DNA of 5,785 nt, taken from NCBI GenBank assembly GCA_035517515.1, contig DATIYQ010000125.1, forward strand, positions 1 to 5,785. The letters run 5' to 3'. This document shows positions 5,459 to 5,785 of this stretch, piece after piece (the first letter of the stretch is position 1; each line of letters begins with the position of its first letter). The DNA is from JOPF136 sp035517515 (GTDB taxonomy: Bacteria; Acidobacteriota; Terriglobia; Acidiferrales; UBA7541). The notes beneath the pieces were generated by a model. The model saw nothing but the letters and a program-made list of their open reading frames with translations. It was not told where the DNA came from and did no database searches. The position numbers and the translations under genes are program-made.

Positions 5459-5785
5459 GTGAGAATGATGCTTCGCTCATCGTTGCTGGTGATGCTTGCG
5501 CTGGTGCTGTGGACGGTGGCCGCGGCGCTCGGGATGCATGCCGTCCGCCCGGAGGTTCCACCCCCGGAAAGACAGCAGACCGGAGGGCCCGCGGCGCAGC
5601 GCATGTTTCGAGTGACGCTGCTCGGGACGGGGAACCCGCGTCCGGCGATGTCGCGATTCGGACCGGCGATCCTGGTGGAAGCCGGCGGCAGGGTGTTTCT
5701 GTTCGACTGCGGGCGCGGGGCCACGCAGCGGCTCTACCAGCTCCGCATCCCATTTGGCGGCGCGGACGCGCTCTTCCTGACGCAT
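5459..5785 (+). CDS. Exported MBL-fold metallohydrolase, RNase Z-like type (3' truncated)
   Basis: The first 109 codons are visible; the frame is open at the window edge. Residues 1-25 form an N-terminal hydrophobic segment with Arg residues at the start, read as a signal peptide or anchor ('LLVMLALVLWTVAAALG'). A Pro/Gln-rich spacer follows (31-47), then the start of a metallo-beta-lactamase fold: 'FRVTLLGTGNPRP' (50-62), 'RFGPAILVEAGG' (66-77), 'FLFDCGRGATQRL' (80-92) and 'ALFLTH' (104-109). The last residue is the first His expected of the HxHxDH zinc motif, so the rest of the active site is outside the window. 'LLGTGxPxP' and 'LFDCGRGxTQRL' are typical of RNase Z-like MBL proteins. An export signal argues against tRNA processing and for a periplasmic hydrolase of unknown substrate. 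GTG is chosen for its spacing to AAGGAG; ATG at 5465 or 5468 is possible. Confidence 0.8.
   Translation, partial: MRMMLRSSLLVMLALVLWTVAAALGMHAVRPEVPPPERQQTGGPAAQRMFRVTLLGTGNPRPAMSRFGPAILVEAGGRVFLFDCGRGATQRLYQLRIPFGGADALFLTH

Overview
This is a GC-rich, gene-dense bacterial chromosomal segment. It most resembles Acidobacteriota (Koribacter/Solibacter-like lineages). That rests on the style of the two exported LolA-like proteins (N-terminal 'ALGG' helix, 'FDGK' and 'YSDY...GVQVP' motifs), a PilZ-like protein end with the 'FWG' ending, and scattered short palindromes with an AGGC/GCCT stem. The assignment is inference from recognised protein style, not from a database comparison.

Layout: (1) bases 2-127, + strand, hold the last 41 codons of a probable PilZ-domain protein. 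(2) Bases 128-270 are a convergent intergenic gap with a 12-bp palindrome and one copy of a short hairpin repeat. (3) Four genes follow on the - strand, transcribed right to left: thrC-like threonine synthase (5346 to 4177), an AlaX-L type alanyl-tRNA editing protein (4089 to 2878), a single-domain exported LolA-like protein (2831 to 1974) and a larger exported protein that appears to carry two LolA-like units (1851 to 271). Gaps between them are 87, 46 and 122 bp, so a shared transcript is plausible but not shown. The 122-bp gap holds two tandem copies of the hairpin repeat, and the third copy lies just beyond the stop of the last gene. (4) Bases 5347-5458 are a divergent intergenic region. 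(5) From 5459 to the window end, + strand, runs the start of an exported metallo-beta-lactamase-fold hydrolase, cut by the window edge at its first probable metal-binding histidine.

How the genes relate: threonine synthase performs the last step of threonine synthesis, and AlaX-L clears mischarged tRNA(Ala), so the right half concerns amino acids and translation fidelity. The two LolA-like proteins would act in the envelope, probably handling lipid or another hydrophobic ligand, and the MBL protein is also predicted to be exported. No mobile element, CRISPR array, defence cassette, rRNA or tRNA was seen. The least explained content is the LolA-like pair, the hairpin repeats around the larger member, and the structured thrC-alaX junction. 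No gap without a gene exceeds 300 bases.
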